This document shows, in pieces, positions 53,835 through 62,399 of a DNA stretch of 64,000 nucleotides. How positions within the stretch are numbered: the stretch's first letter is position 1; each line of letters begins with the position of its first letter. Below the pieces are notes generated by a model that saw nothing but the letters and a program-made list of their open reading frames with translations, did not search any database and was not told the DNA's origin. Source of the DNA: Bradyrhizobium elkanii USDA 76 (lineage in GTDB: Bacteria > Pseudomonadota > Alphaproteobacteria > Rhizobiales > Xanthobacteraceae); the NCBI RefSeq assembly GCF_023278185.1, contig NZ_CP066356.1, positions 8,734,001 through 8,798,000 on the forward strand, given 5' to 3'. The translations under genes were made by a program, and so were the position numbers.

Positions 53835-55128
53835 TATCGATCCCGCACCAGCTCGCGACGAAGAGGGCGTAGGCCTTGGTGACCTTTTTCAGCGAATCGA
53901 GCTGGACCCGTTCATTGAAGCCGTGCGCGTTCTCCATCCTGGCGCCGAAGCAGAATGCGGGAACGCCATAGTCCAGGCCATAGAAGCGCGCATCCGTCAG
54001 CGCGGTCGAGGGAAAATCCGTCAGCTCGCGCCCGAACACATGCTCGTAGACCGAGCCGAGGACGGCCTCGCTCTCCTGCACCTCGGTGGCCTCGTAGCCC
54101 GGCGACAGGAAGCCGGACCAGACGATCTCCGGCGGATTGTTGGCGAGGAACGGATGGGCCCGGGCGGCCTTGGTCACGCACTCGACGATCTCGGCCTGGC
54201 AGTCGGCGATTTTCCACCCCGGCAGGATGCCGATCCGGCAATCGACGTCGCACCACGCCGGCACGCTGGAGGCCCAATCGCCGCCCTTGATGATGCCGGG
54301 ATTGAAGTTGAGCGGGTGATGCACCGCGCCGAAGTAGCGATGCGACTTGGCACGCTCGTTCCACTCCGCCTCCAGCGCGTCGAGATGGCCGATCAGATGA
54401 TAAGCGGCGCGGATGGCGTTGGAGCCGGTGCCGGCGCGCGCGACATGGACCGGGATTCCGCGAACCCTGAGGCGAAACCAGATCACGCCGACCTGGGCGC
54501 GCATCAACCGTTCCTCGGTCGGCTCCGGCAGCAGGCAGGCATCGGCACGGTAGCCGCGCTGCAGGGTCGAGAGCGCGCCGAGACCGGTGCTCTCCTCCTC
54601 GATCACGGATTGCAGATGGATGCGGCCCTTCGGCGCAAAGCCCGCGGCCTTCACCGCATCGAGCGCGTAGAGCGCGGCAATGGTGCCCGACTTCATGTCG
54701 CCGGTGCCGCGGCCATAGAGCCAGCCGTCCTCGACCACCGGCTGGAACGGCGGCCGCTCCCACATGTCGAGCGGCCCGACCGGCACCACGTCGCAATGCC
54801 CCTGAAGGATCAGCGAACGTCCCTCCTCGCGCGCCGGCCGATAGGTGCCGACGACGGTCCGCGCGCGGGAGAAATCGGTCTCGACCGGCCCGTAGCCGGG
54901 CAGCGTCTTCAGCTCGTCCTGATTGACGACCCAGTCGTCGACCTCATAGCCCCGCTCGCGCAGCAGCTTCGCGAACATGTCCTGGCACGGACCTTCCTGG
55001 CCGCGCGTGCTGGGAATCGACGAGAAGGCGATCGTGGTCGCGATCTGCTGCTCGAAGGCGGCGTCGACAGCCGCCTCGATGCGCTCGCGCGCGCCGGCCG
55101 GAAGGGGGACTGAACGGCTGTCGGTCAT
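53827..55128 (-). CDS. M20-family (ArgE/DapE) deacylase
   Basis: The 433-residue metallohydrolase has the M20 dinuclear zinc motifs: LQGHCDVVPVG (His, Asp), YGRGTGDMKSG (bridging Asp) and IEEESTG (catalytic Glu pair), a dimerisation domain, and a late His in ARMENAHGFNE. Its substrate is probably an N-acyl amino acid or dipeptide. The ATG overlaps the stop of the dual ATPase gene (ATGA), so the hydrolase is made together with the importer and likely processes its cargo. The last two codons read into an intergenic repeat. Confidence 0.9.
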   Translation of the reverse strand: MTDSRSVPLPAGARERIEAAVDAAFEQQIATTIAFSSIPSTRGQEGPCQDMFAKLLRERGYEVDDWVVNQDELKTLPGYGPVETDFSRARTVVGTYRPAREEGRSLILQGHCDVVPVGPLDMWERPPFQPVVEDGWLYGRGTGDMKSGTIAALYALDAVKAAGFAPKGRIHLQSVIEEESTGLGALSTLQRGYRADACLLPEPTEERLMRAQVGVIWFRLRVRGIPVHVARAGTGSNAIRAAYHLIGHLDALEAEWNERAKSHRYFGAVHHPLNFNPGIIKGGDWASSVPAWCDVDCRIGILPGWKIADCQAEIVECVTKAARAHPFLANNPPEIVWSGFLSPGYEATEVQESEAVLGSVYEHVFGRELTDFPSTALTDARFYGLDYGVPAFCFGARMENAHGFNERVQLDSLKKVTKAYALFVASWCGIDRA

Positions 55129-56813
55129 GAATTGATCCTTGCTGTGGGACGTGCATCGGCCGCGGCCGCAAAGCCCGGCTGATCGAAGAAATCGCGCCCG
55201 GGAATCGCGTCGAGCAGATCGCGAGTGTAGGCCTGGCGCGGCGCGGTGAACACGTCGGCGGTGGTGCCTTCCTCGACGATACGCCCCTTCTGCAGGACGA
55301 TGACGCGGTCGGCGATCTCGGCGGCAATCCGCAAATCGTGCGTGATGAAGATCATCGCAAGCCGCATCTCCTGGCGCAACTCGGCGAGCAGCGCCAGCAC
55401 CTGGGCCTGCACCGAGACGTCCAGCGCCGACACCGCCTCGTCGGCGATCAGAACCCGCGGCTTCAGCGCCAGCGCCCGCGCGATGCAGATGCGCTGGCGC
55501 TGGCCGCCCGAGAATTCGTGCGGGTAGCGATCGGCGGCGGTCTCGGACAGGCCGACCCGCACCAGGAGCTTGTTCGCCTGCGCCATCGCCTCGGCCCGCG
55601 ACGCGCCATAGGCCATCGGGCCGCGCGCGATGGCATCGCCGACCTTCTGGCGCGGATCGAGACTGGCAAACGGATCCTGGAACACGATCTGGAGCTGGCG
55701 CCGCGCCTGGCGCAACGCCTCGCCGCGCAGTTGCCGAAGATCCGCGCCGCCAAAGCGGATGGCGCCGGCGTCAGGTTCGGTCAGCCGCATGATCATGCGC
55801 CCGAGCGTCGACTTGCCGGAGCCGGATTCGCCGACCACCGCAAGCGTCTCACCCTCGTGCAGCGTCAGCGAGACGCCATCAGCGGCGATCACCTCACGTG
55901 GCGGCTGCAGCCAGCCGCGCTTGACCCGAAAGGTCTTTTGCAGGCCGATGACCTCAAGCAACGGCTCGGGGCGCACGATGGCCTCGTGAATGTCGGCGAG
56001 GCGCGCCTTCGGCACCGCGTCGATCAATTCGCGCGTGTAGGCGGCCTGCGGATTGCGAAGCACCTCGCTGGCTGTGCCCTGCTCGACCACCTTGCCATGG
56101 CGCAGCACCACGACGCGGTCGGCAACGTCGGCGACGACGCCGAAATCATGGGTGATCAGCAGCACGCCCATGCCGCGCTCGCGCCGGAGATCGTCGATCA
56201 GGCGCAGGATCTGGCGCTGGGTCGTGACATCGAGCGCGGTGGTCGGCTCGTCCGCGATCAGGAGCGCGGGGCGGTTGGCCATCGCCATCGCGATCATCAC
56301 GCGCTGGCGCTGGCCGCCGGAAAGCTCGAACGGGTAGCTCTTTTCCAGCAGCTGCGGATTCGGCAGCCCGACCTGGGTCAGCAGCGTCAGCACCCGCTCG
56401 CGGACTTCGGTCACCGAGGGCGCAGGCCGCTGGTGCGCCAGGATCATCTCCTCGATCTGCCTGCCGACGCGCTTCAGCGGATTGAGCGAGGACAACGGCT
56501 CCTGAAAGATCATCGCGGCGTTGCCGCCGCGCAGCTTGCGGAGGGCGCGGCCGTCGAGCTTCGACGGATCCTGCCCTGCGACCGTCACGGCGCCGGACGC
56601 GATGTCGACGCCCCGCGGCAACAGCGACAGCACCGCATGCGCGATCATCGACTTGCCGGAGCCGGATTCGCCGACCAGGCAAACCACCTCGTTTGGCCTG
56701 ATTTCAAACGACACATTCTCGACCGCGAAGGGCCGGTCGCCCCCCTTGGGGAGCGCGATCGACAGGCCCTCGACGGCAAGAACAGGCGCGCCGGACTGCA
56801 TGGCTTCGCTCAT
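55125..56813 (-). CDS. dipeptide/oligopeptide-type ABC transporter dual ATPase
   Basis: The 562-residue protein joins two ATP-binding domains (DppD and DppF types). Domain 1 has GESGSGKSM near residue 52, signature LSGGQRQR near 168 and LLIADEPTTALDVT; domain 2 has GESGSGKST near 331, FSGGQRQR near 446 and LIADEAVSALDVS. Each is followed by the oligopeptide-type C-terminal segment. It would energise the two permeases. The gene overlaps its neighbours by four bases at both ends. Confidence 0.93.
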   Translation of the reverse strand: MSEAMQSGAPVLAVEGLSIALPKGGDRPFAVENVSFEIRPNEVVCLVGESGSGKSMIAHAVLSLLPRGVDIASGAVTVAGQDPSKLDGRALRKLRGGNAAMIFQEPLSSLNPLKRVGRQIEEMILAHQRPAPSVTEVRERVLTLLTQVGLPNPQLLEKSYPFELSGGQRQRVMIAMAMANRPALLIADEPTTALDVTTQRQILRLIDDLRRERGMGVLLITHDFGVVADVADRVVVLRHGKVVEQGTASEVLRNPQAAYTRELIDAVPKARLADIHEAIVRPEPLLEVIGLQKTFRVKRGWLQPPREVIAADGVSLTLHEGETLAVVGESGSGKSTLGRMIMRLTEPDAGAIRFGGADLRQLRGEALRQARRQLQIVFQDPFASLDPRQKVGDAIARGPMAYGASRAEAMAQANKLLVRVGLSETAADRYPHEFSGGQRQRICIARALALKPRVLIADEAVSALDVSVQAQVLALLAELRQEMRLAMIFITHDLRIAAEIADRVIVLQKGRIVEEGTTADVFTAPRQAYTRDLLDAIPGRDFFDQPGFAAAADARPTARINS

Positions 56814-57646
56814 GACCGGCGCCTCGAAACGCGCGGGTTGAGGACGTCAGACAGTCCCTCGCCGAACAGGTTGATCGCCAGCACGGTGACGAGGATGGCG
56901 AGGCCGGGAAACACGCTCATCCACCACGCATTCCGGATCACGGTGCGGCCCGCGCCGATCATGAAGCCCCACGACATCAGATTGGGATCGCCGAGCCCCA
57001 TGAAGGACAGCGCGCTTTCCAGCAGGATCGCGGTGGCAACCGTCAGCGACGTCACCACCAGGATCGGCGAGATCGCGTTCGGCAGGATATGGCCGAGCAC
57101 GATGCGCCAGGTGCGTTCACCCTGGCACAGCGCGGCCTCGACGAATTCGCGGTGCCGCAGACGGAGGAATTCGGCGCGCGTGAGCCGCGCCAGCGGCGGC
57201 CAGCTCACCGCGCCGATGGTCAGGATGATCGTCAGCAGCGACGGATTGAAGGTCGCGACCAGCAGGATGGCCAGCACGAAGGCCGGAATGGTCTGGAACA
57301 ATTCCGTCATCCGCATCAGCACCAGATCGATCTTGCCGCCGAAATAGCCGGAGATCGCGCCGATCACGACGCCGATCGCCATCGCCGCGAGCGCCGAGGC
57401 GATGCCGATCAGGAGCGAGACGCGCGCGCCATAGGCGACCCCGGCGGCGACGTCGCGGCCGAGCGTATCGCCGCCGAGCCATAATCCGTCCTCGCCGGGC
57501 GGCGTGAACGGCGCGCCGACCATCTCCCAGGGCGAGACCGGAAATGCGATCGGCGCGATGATCGCCACGACAACGACGACGAGCAGCAGGACGAGGCCGA
57601 TCATTCCGCTCGGATGACGCAGGAAGGCGCGCACCGTGTCCATCAC
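56810..57646 (-). CDS. oligopeptide-type ABC transporter permease (DppC-like)
   Basis: The 278-residue inner-membrane protein has six membrane spans. GEDGLWLGGDTLGRDVAAGVAYGARVSL near residue 50 is the DppC/OppC hallmark, and EFVEAALCQGERTWRIVLGHILPN near 168 is the EAA loop that contacts the ATPase. The GTG start (57646) overlaps the upstream stop; ATG 57643 is the next codon. It pairs with the DppB-like protein. Confidence 0.92.
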   Translation of the reverse strand: MMDTVRAFLRHPSGMIGLVLLLVVVVVAIIAPIAFPVSPWEMVGAPFTPPGEDGLWLGGDTLGRDVAAGVAYGARVSLLIGIASALAAMAIGVVIGAISGYFGGKIDLVLMRMTELFQTIPAFVLAILLVATFNPSLLTIILTIGAVSWPPLARLTRAEFLRLRHREFVEAALCQGERTWRIVLGHILPNAISPILVVTSLTVATAILLESALSFMGLGDPNLMSWGFMIGAGRTVIRNAWWMSVFPGLAILVTVLAINLFGEGLSDVLNPRVSRRRS

Positions 57647-58644
57647 GCCGCCCCCGTGGTCATGCGGGGATCGATCAGCCGGTAGACCAGGTCGGTAAGC
57701 AGGTTGAGCGCGATCACGACGATCGAGAGGATCAGGAAGATGCCGAGCAGGACCGGATAGTCGCGCTGCAGCAGTGCCTCGAAGGTCAGGCGGCCGAGGC
57801 CCGGCCAGGCAAACACGGTCTCGATTACCACGGCGCCGCCGACCAGCGCGCCGGCCTGCATGCCGGCGACGGTGGCGACCGGCACCAGCGCGTTGCGCAG
57901 CATATGGCCGACCACGATGCGCGTTCCGGACAGGCCCTTGGCGCGCGCGGTCTTGATGAAATCCTGCTGCGCGACCTCGATGATCGAGGATCGCATCAGC
58001 CGCGCATAGATCGCCAGATAGATCGCCGCCAGCGACGTGACCGGCATGATCATGTGTTTCATGATGTCAAGCGCATGCTCGACCGGCGAGAGCTGGACGT
58101 TGATGGTCTCGTAGCCGAACGGCGGCAGCCAGCCGAGCGTCACCGAGAACACCAGCACGAGCATCAGGCCGAGCCAGAACACCGGCGTCGCGTAGAGCAC
58201 GAGCGAGAGCACGGTGAACACCGTGTCGAGCACGCTGCCCGCCGCGAGCCCGGCCAGCGCGCCGAGCGCGGTGCCGATCAGGAGCGCGAGGCAAAAGGCC
58301 GTCACGGTCAAGAGAAGCGTCGCCGGAAGCCGCTCGAGGATGAGATCGACGACCGGGCGGCGCTGGCGGTAGGAATAGCCGAGGTCGAGCCTGACGACAC
58401 GGCCGAGGTGGCTCACGAGCTGCACGAAATACGGCTTGTCGAGGCCATATTCCTTGCGCAGGTCGTCGAGCAGTTTTGGATCGGACGCGCCGGATTGCCC
58501 GGCCATGACCTGGGCCGGATCGCCGGGCGCGGCCCGCACCAGCACGAAGTTGAACGTCGCGATGACGAGGATCACGGCGACGAGCTGGGCGATGCGGCTG
58601 ACCGCCTGAAGTCCGATCGCCGCGGCGCTGCCGAGCCGGGTCAC
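57643..58644 (-). CDS. oligopeptide-type ABC transporter permease (DppB-like)
   Basis: The 333-residue permease has an N-terminal span then VLVRAAPGDPAQVMAGQ and YGLDKPYFVQ of the DppB/OppB family, with the EAA-type loop DFIKTARAKGLSGTRIVVGH near 232. GTG 58644 overlaps the stop of the binding-protein gene by four bases. Confidence 0.92.
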   Translation of the reverse strand: MTRLGSAAAIGLQAVSRIAQLVAVILVIATFNFVLVRAAPGDPAQVMAGQSGASDPKLLDDLRKEYGLDKPYFVQLVSHLGRVVRLDLGYSYRQRRPVVDLILERLPATLLLTVTAFCLALLIGTALGALAGLAAGSVLDTVFTVLSLVLYATPVFWLGLMLVLVFSVTLGWLPPFGYETINVQLSPVEHALDIMKHMIMPVTSLAAIYLAIYARLMRSSIIEVAQQDFIKTARAKGLSGTRIVVGHMLRNALVPVATVAGMQAGALVGGAVVIETVFAWPGLGRLTFEALLQRDYPVLLGIFLILSIVVIALNLLTDLVYRLIDPRMTTGAA

Positions 58645-60218
58645 GATTTGTAGACCGACCCGAAGGTTTCGTGCGAGCCGATGCCCGTCGTCACGATGTT
58701 CTTGAACGCCTTGTCGTAGATGATGGGATATTCGATCTCGAGCGTCCAGGCCACCGGCACATCCTCGACCAGGATCTGCTGCACCTTGCTGTAGAGCTCC
58801 TGGCGCTTGGCTTCATCGAGCGTCACCGCTGCCTCGTCGAACAGTTTGTCGACCTCGGGATTCGAATAGCCCTGCGTGTTGGAGAACAGGATGCCCTTCT
58901 TGATGTTCGACGAAATATAGGTGCGGGCGACGCCCAGCGCGGGATCGCCGAGCTGGTAGAGCAGATTCTGGGTCATCTCATAATCCCAGTTGCCGACCTT
59001 CTCGGCCCATCCGGCCATGTCGGTGCCGACAAGCACGAGATCGATGCCGACCCGCGCAAAACTCTGGCGGAAGAATTCGCCGGCCCGCTGATAGGACTCG
59101 CCATAGGGCGGCACGATATACTTGATCTCGGCGCGCTTGCCGTTGGCGCCAGGCTTCAATCCCATGTCGTCGAGCAGGGCCTTGGCCTTGTCGACCGAAA
59201 ACTCGTAGCGCTTCACGTTCGGATCGTAGAACCGCGTCTTCGACGAGATCGGTCCGGTCGCCACCTTGGCGTTGCCGAAATAGACCCGCTTGCTGAACGC
59301 CTCGCGATCGATCAGGTGCATCACCGCCTGCCGGAACCGCTTGTCGTTCATCGGCGCGATGCGGTTGTTCATTTCGAGCCACTGATGCGGCGCGAAATAC
59401 TCGTAGCCCTTGGTGGTGAATTCGAGATTCTTCTGCGCCTTGAAGCGCTGGACGTCATAGAATTCGACGTCGGACCATTGCACGAGCTGCACCGTGCCGT
59501 TCTCGAGCGCCAGCGCGCGCGAGGCCGCATCCGGAATCACGCGGTAGACGATCTCGTCAAGATAGGGCTGGTCCTTCTGATAGTAGCCGTCGTGGCGGAC
59601 GAGATGAACATGCGAGCCGCGCACCCACTCCTTCAGCTTGAAGGGGCCGGTGCCGATCGCCTTGTCGTTCTCCGGATTCTTGCGGTAGTCGGTGCCGTCA
59701 TAGATGTGCTTGGGCACGATCGGGGCGGACGTGCAATCGAAGCAGCCGATGAAGGGCGCGAACGGCTGCTTCAATTTGAACACGACGGTGAGCGGATCGG
59801 GCGCCTCCGCCGACGCCACGCGGGCGAAGTTTTGCCGTGCGCGCGGGTGCGTCTCCACCAGCAGCTTCATGCAGCTGAAGACCACGTCCTCCGAGGTCAT
59901 CGGCTTGCCGTCGTGGAAGGTGATGCCCGGAAACAGCTTGAACGTATAGGTCAGGCCGTCGGGCGAGACCTCCCACGATTGCGCCATGCCAGGCATCGGC
60001 TTGAGATCGGCGCCGTATTTCAGCAGGCCTTCGTAAATCTTGCCGCCGAGCGTCAAGGTCGGCTGCTGCTGGTTCAGCGCGGTCACCAGAACCGGCGGCT
60101 CGGGCTGGATGATGATGTTGAGCGTTCCACCGCGGGACTGGCCCGCCGCCCGCGTGATGCCGAACGGGATGGCTGCACCGCAGGCCAGCATTGCCTTGGT
60201 GAATTCGCGTCTGTTCAT
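58641..60218 (-). CDS. oligopeptide-type ABC transporter substrate-binding protein
   Basis: The ATG at 60218 has GGAGAGG upstream; product 525 residues. A Tat-like start (MNRREFTKAML) precedes a hydrophobic signal. The SBP_bac_5 fold is shown by YEGLLKYGADLKPMPGMAQSW, FHDGKPMTSEDVVFS and the C-terminal EEVPVAWTLE-like segment. It captures a peptide-like or glycoside-like solute in the periplasm. As the first gene of the five-gene operon it is divergent from an AraC regulator. Confidence 0.92.
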   Translation of the reverse strand: MNRREFTKAMLACGAAIPFGITRAAGQSRGGTLNIIIQPEPPVLVTALNQQQPTLTLGGKIYEGLLKYGADLKPMPGMAQSWEVSPDGLTYTFKLFPGITFHDGKPMTSEDVVFSCMKLLVETHPRARQNFARVASAEAPDPLTVVFKLKQPFAPFIGCFDCTSAPIVPKHIYDGTDYRKNPENDKAIGTGPFKLKEWVRGSHVHLVRHDGYYQKDQPYLDEIVYRVIPDAASRALALENGTVQLVQWSDVEFYDVQRFKAQKNLEFTTKGYEYFAPHQWLEMNNRIAPMNDKRFRQAVMHLIDREAFSKRVYFGNAKVATGPISSKTRFYDPNVKRYEFSVDKAKALLDDMGLKPGANGKRAEIKYIVPPYGESYQRAGEFFRQSFARVGIDLVLVGTDMAGWAEKVGNWDYEMTQNLLYQLGDPALGVARTYISSNIKKGILFSNTQGYSNPEVDKLFDEAAVTLDEAKRQELYSKVQQILVEDVPVAWTLEIEYPIIYDKAFKNIVTTGIGSHETFGSVYKS

Positions 60219-60358
60219 CGGACCTCTCCGTCTCCGCGCTCTCACATTCGATTTCGGCGAATGCCGCGGGGTGAGGCATTGTTGCCAAACGCCATATCCC
60301 GCGCTACCTGAAGAGGGACAACAACCATCGCGATCGGGCCAAGTGGCCCGGAAGATGC

Positions 60359-61264
60359 ATGAGCACCCTGCGAAAACGACGATCGATCAGGAGCTCACGA
60401 CACTTGAAAGTCGCAGCGCGACGAAATGACACCACCGGCTTGCGCGTCTGCCGCAAGCAATCGGGTCCCGCAGCCGCCGCGCACTATGCCGGACAACTGC
60501 AACAGGTCGAACGGCCGCTCGCGGCGATGGCGGCCTCCTATCCGAACGAGAGCACCAGCGCACGACACGCGCACCGACGCGATCAATTCATCCTGCAGAC
60601 CGCGGGCGTCACCTCGATGATGACCGAGCGCGGCCATTTCGTCGTGCCGCCCGGCCACGGTCTGTGGATTCCGGCCGGCGTCGCGCACCAGTCGCGGGCC
60701 TGGGGCGAGGTCGAGATCCAGACCATCTATGTCACGCCTGACCGCATCAGGAATGCTCCGGCGACATGCCGCCTGATCAGGGTCTCCGCGCTGGTCGAAG
60801 CGTTGATGGAAGAAGCGGTGCACATGCCAACCCGTTACGATCCGGAAGGACGCGACGGCCGGCTGGTCGATTTCCTGCTCGACGAGATCGGCAGGATGCC
60901 GGAAGTGTCGCTGCATGTGCAGGTGCCGCCCGATCCGCGGCTCGCCGCGATCTGCGAGGCCGTGCTGGTCGATCCGAGTTCCGATCTCACGCTCGACGAA
61001 TGGGCCGATCGCTGCCAGCTCAGCCGGCGGACGTTGACGCGTCTGTTCCGGCGCGAGACCGGCCAGAGTTTTGCGGCCTGGCGCCAGCGGGTGCGGCTGC
61101 TCGAAGCGCTGGCGCGACTCGGCGCCGGCGAGGCCGTCACCTGCGTTGCGCTCGACGTCGGCTATGAAAGCCCGAGCGCCTTCGCCGCGATGTTCAAGCG
61201 CGAGCTCGGCGCCGCGCCGCGCCAGTATCTGCGCTGGGCCGATCCCGAAGTGGTGATGCGGTAG
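60359..61264 (+). CDS. AraC-family transcriptional regulator
   Basis: The 301-residue protein has a cupin-like sensing region (HRRDQFILQTAGVTSMMTERGHFVVPPGHGLWIPAGVAHQS, about 73-113) and two C-terminal HTH motifs (LDEWADRCQLSRRTLTRLFRRETG near 217; ALDVGYESPSAFAAMFKRELG near 265). It is divergent from the ABC importer operon across 140 bp and is its likely regulator. The ATG is weakly preceded by GGAAG. Confidence 0.9.
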   Translation: MSTLRKRRSIRSSRHLKVAARRNDTTGLRVCRKQSGPAAAAHYAGQLQQVERPLAAMAASYPNESTSARHAHRRDQFILQTAGVTSMMTERGHFVVPPGHGLWIPAGVAHQSRAWGEVEIQTIYVTPDRIRNAPATCRLIRVSALVEALMEEAVHMPTRYDPEGRDGRLVDFLLDEIGRMPEVSLHVQVPPDPRLAAICEAVLVDPSSDLTLDEWADRCQLSRRTLTRLFRRETGQSFAAWRQRVRLLEALARLGAGEAVTCVALDVGYESPSAFAAMFKRELGAAPRQYLRWADPEVVMR

Positions 61265-61296
61265 GCGAATTCGCGTCACGCATCTGCCGGAACGCA

Positions 61297-61333
61297 AAAC
61301 CCCTGCGGTCAACGGGAGAGACCGCAGGGGTTT
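61297..61333. terminator. bidirectional terminator between convergent AraC and Crp/Fnr genes
   Basis: A perfect 14-bp stem, AAACCCCTGCGGTC / GACCGCAGGGGTTT, has a 9-base loop and A/T ends on both sides, so it can serve both strands. Confidence 0.82.
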
Positions 61334-61510
61334 GCAGGTGGATGGCGTGAGGCCAGCAAGGCTGGGTGTCACCCCAAGGACCGGCGGCCGGATGAAAGCG
61401 GTACCGGCCTCATCATGCAAGCACGTCTTTTAGGCAGGAGTGCGTCAACATTCGCAGGCAAAGCGCGCGAGAAAATCTCACCTTCGCGCGCGCGTTGCAT
61501 GCGGTCCGCT

Positions 61511-62185
61511 TCAGTCGTTGCGCGCAACCGCGGTCAGCTTGGTCATGTTGTGCAGCATGATCCGGCCGCGCTGCAGGTCGACGATGCCGTCCCTGCGCCA
61601 GGTCTGCAGCTGCCGGTTGACGCTTTCGCGCGCGGCGCCGACGAAGATGCCGAGCTGTTCCTGCGAGATGTGCACCTCGGAACCGAAATCCTCGGCCAGC
61701 GCGCATAGCCGCCGTGCGAGGCGGACCGGCAATGGCTGCAGCACGGATTCTTCCATCCGCTCGCTCTGCCAGCGGATGCGCTGGCACAGCAATTCGATCA
61801 GCCTGACCGCAACCTTCGGCTCGCGCTCGAGGAAGCCGAGGAAATCCTGCCGCCGCAGCACGAATAATTCGCTGGGCTCGCCCGCGGTCGCATCCGCGGT
61901 GCGGTCCTGACCGTCGAGCACGGCGACCTCGCCGAACAGGTCGCCGGATCCCATGAAGTTCAGTGTGAGCCGGCTGCCGTCGGAGGCACCGGTCTCGATC
62001 CGGATCTGGCCGCGGCGGACCCCAAACAGGGCATCGCCGGGATCGCCTTTCTGGAACAGCACCTCGCCGGTCGCGAGCTGCTGGGTGTGGCAGAGGCCGG
62101 AAAGCCGCTGCAATTCGTCCGCACCGAGATCGGCGAACATGGGATTCATCTTCAGAATGACCGCAAATTCGGCCTGTTTGCTCAT
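61511..62185 (-). CDS. Crp/Fnr-family transcriptional regulator
   Basis: Start at ATG 62185, preceded by GGAAGG; ATG 62209 is an alternative eight codons earlier. The 224-residue protein has a cyclic-nucleotide-binding-type beta roll (GEVLFQKGDPGDALFGVRRGQIRI, GSGDLFGEVAVLDGQDRTADAT) and a C-terminal winged HTH (ISQEQLGIFVGAARESVNRQLQ). The N-terminal cysteines of oxygen-sensing FNR are missing. It is convergent to the AraC gene. Confidence 0.9.
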   Translation of the reverse strand: MSKQAEFAVILKMNPMFADLGADELQRLSGLCHTQQLATGEVLFQKGDPGDALFGVRRGQIRIETGASDGSRLTLNFMGSGDLFGEVAVLDGQDRTADATAGEPSELFVLRRQDFLGFLEREPKVAVRLIELLCQRIRWQSERMEESVLQPLPVRLARRLCALAEDFGSEVHISQEQLGIFVGAARESVNRQLQTWRRDGIVDLQRGRIMLHNMTKLTAVARND

Positions 62186-62399
62186 TGTACTGCTGCCTTC
62201 CAAATCCATCCGAGCGATCCCCTGATGCCCGGTTAGCAAAAATCACCCTCATTAGAGTGTGTGAGAGGTCACATAAGTTCATGCGGTAACGGATTATTTT
62301 TCCGGTCATTGGAGCGAGATCCCGTTTGCGGGATAAACTCGTGTGATCGGCCGTGTCTTTCTGCGGCGGAACTCCGCTTGCCCGGCCTGGAACAACGAC

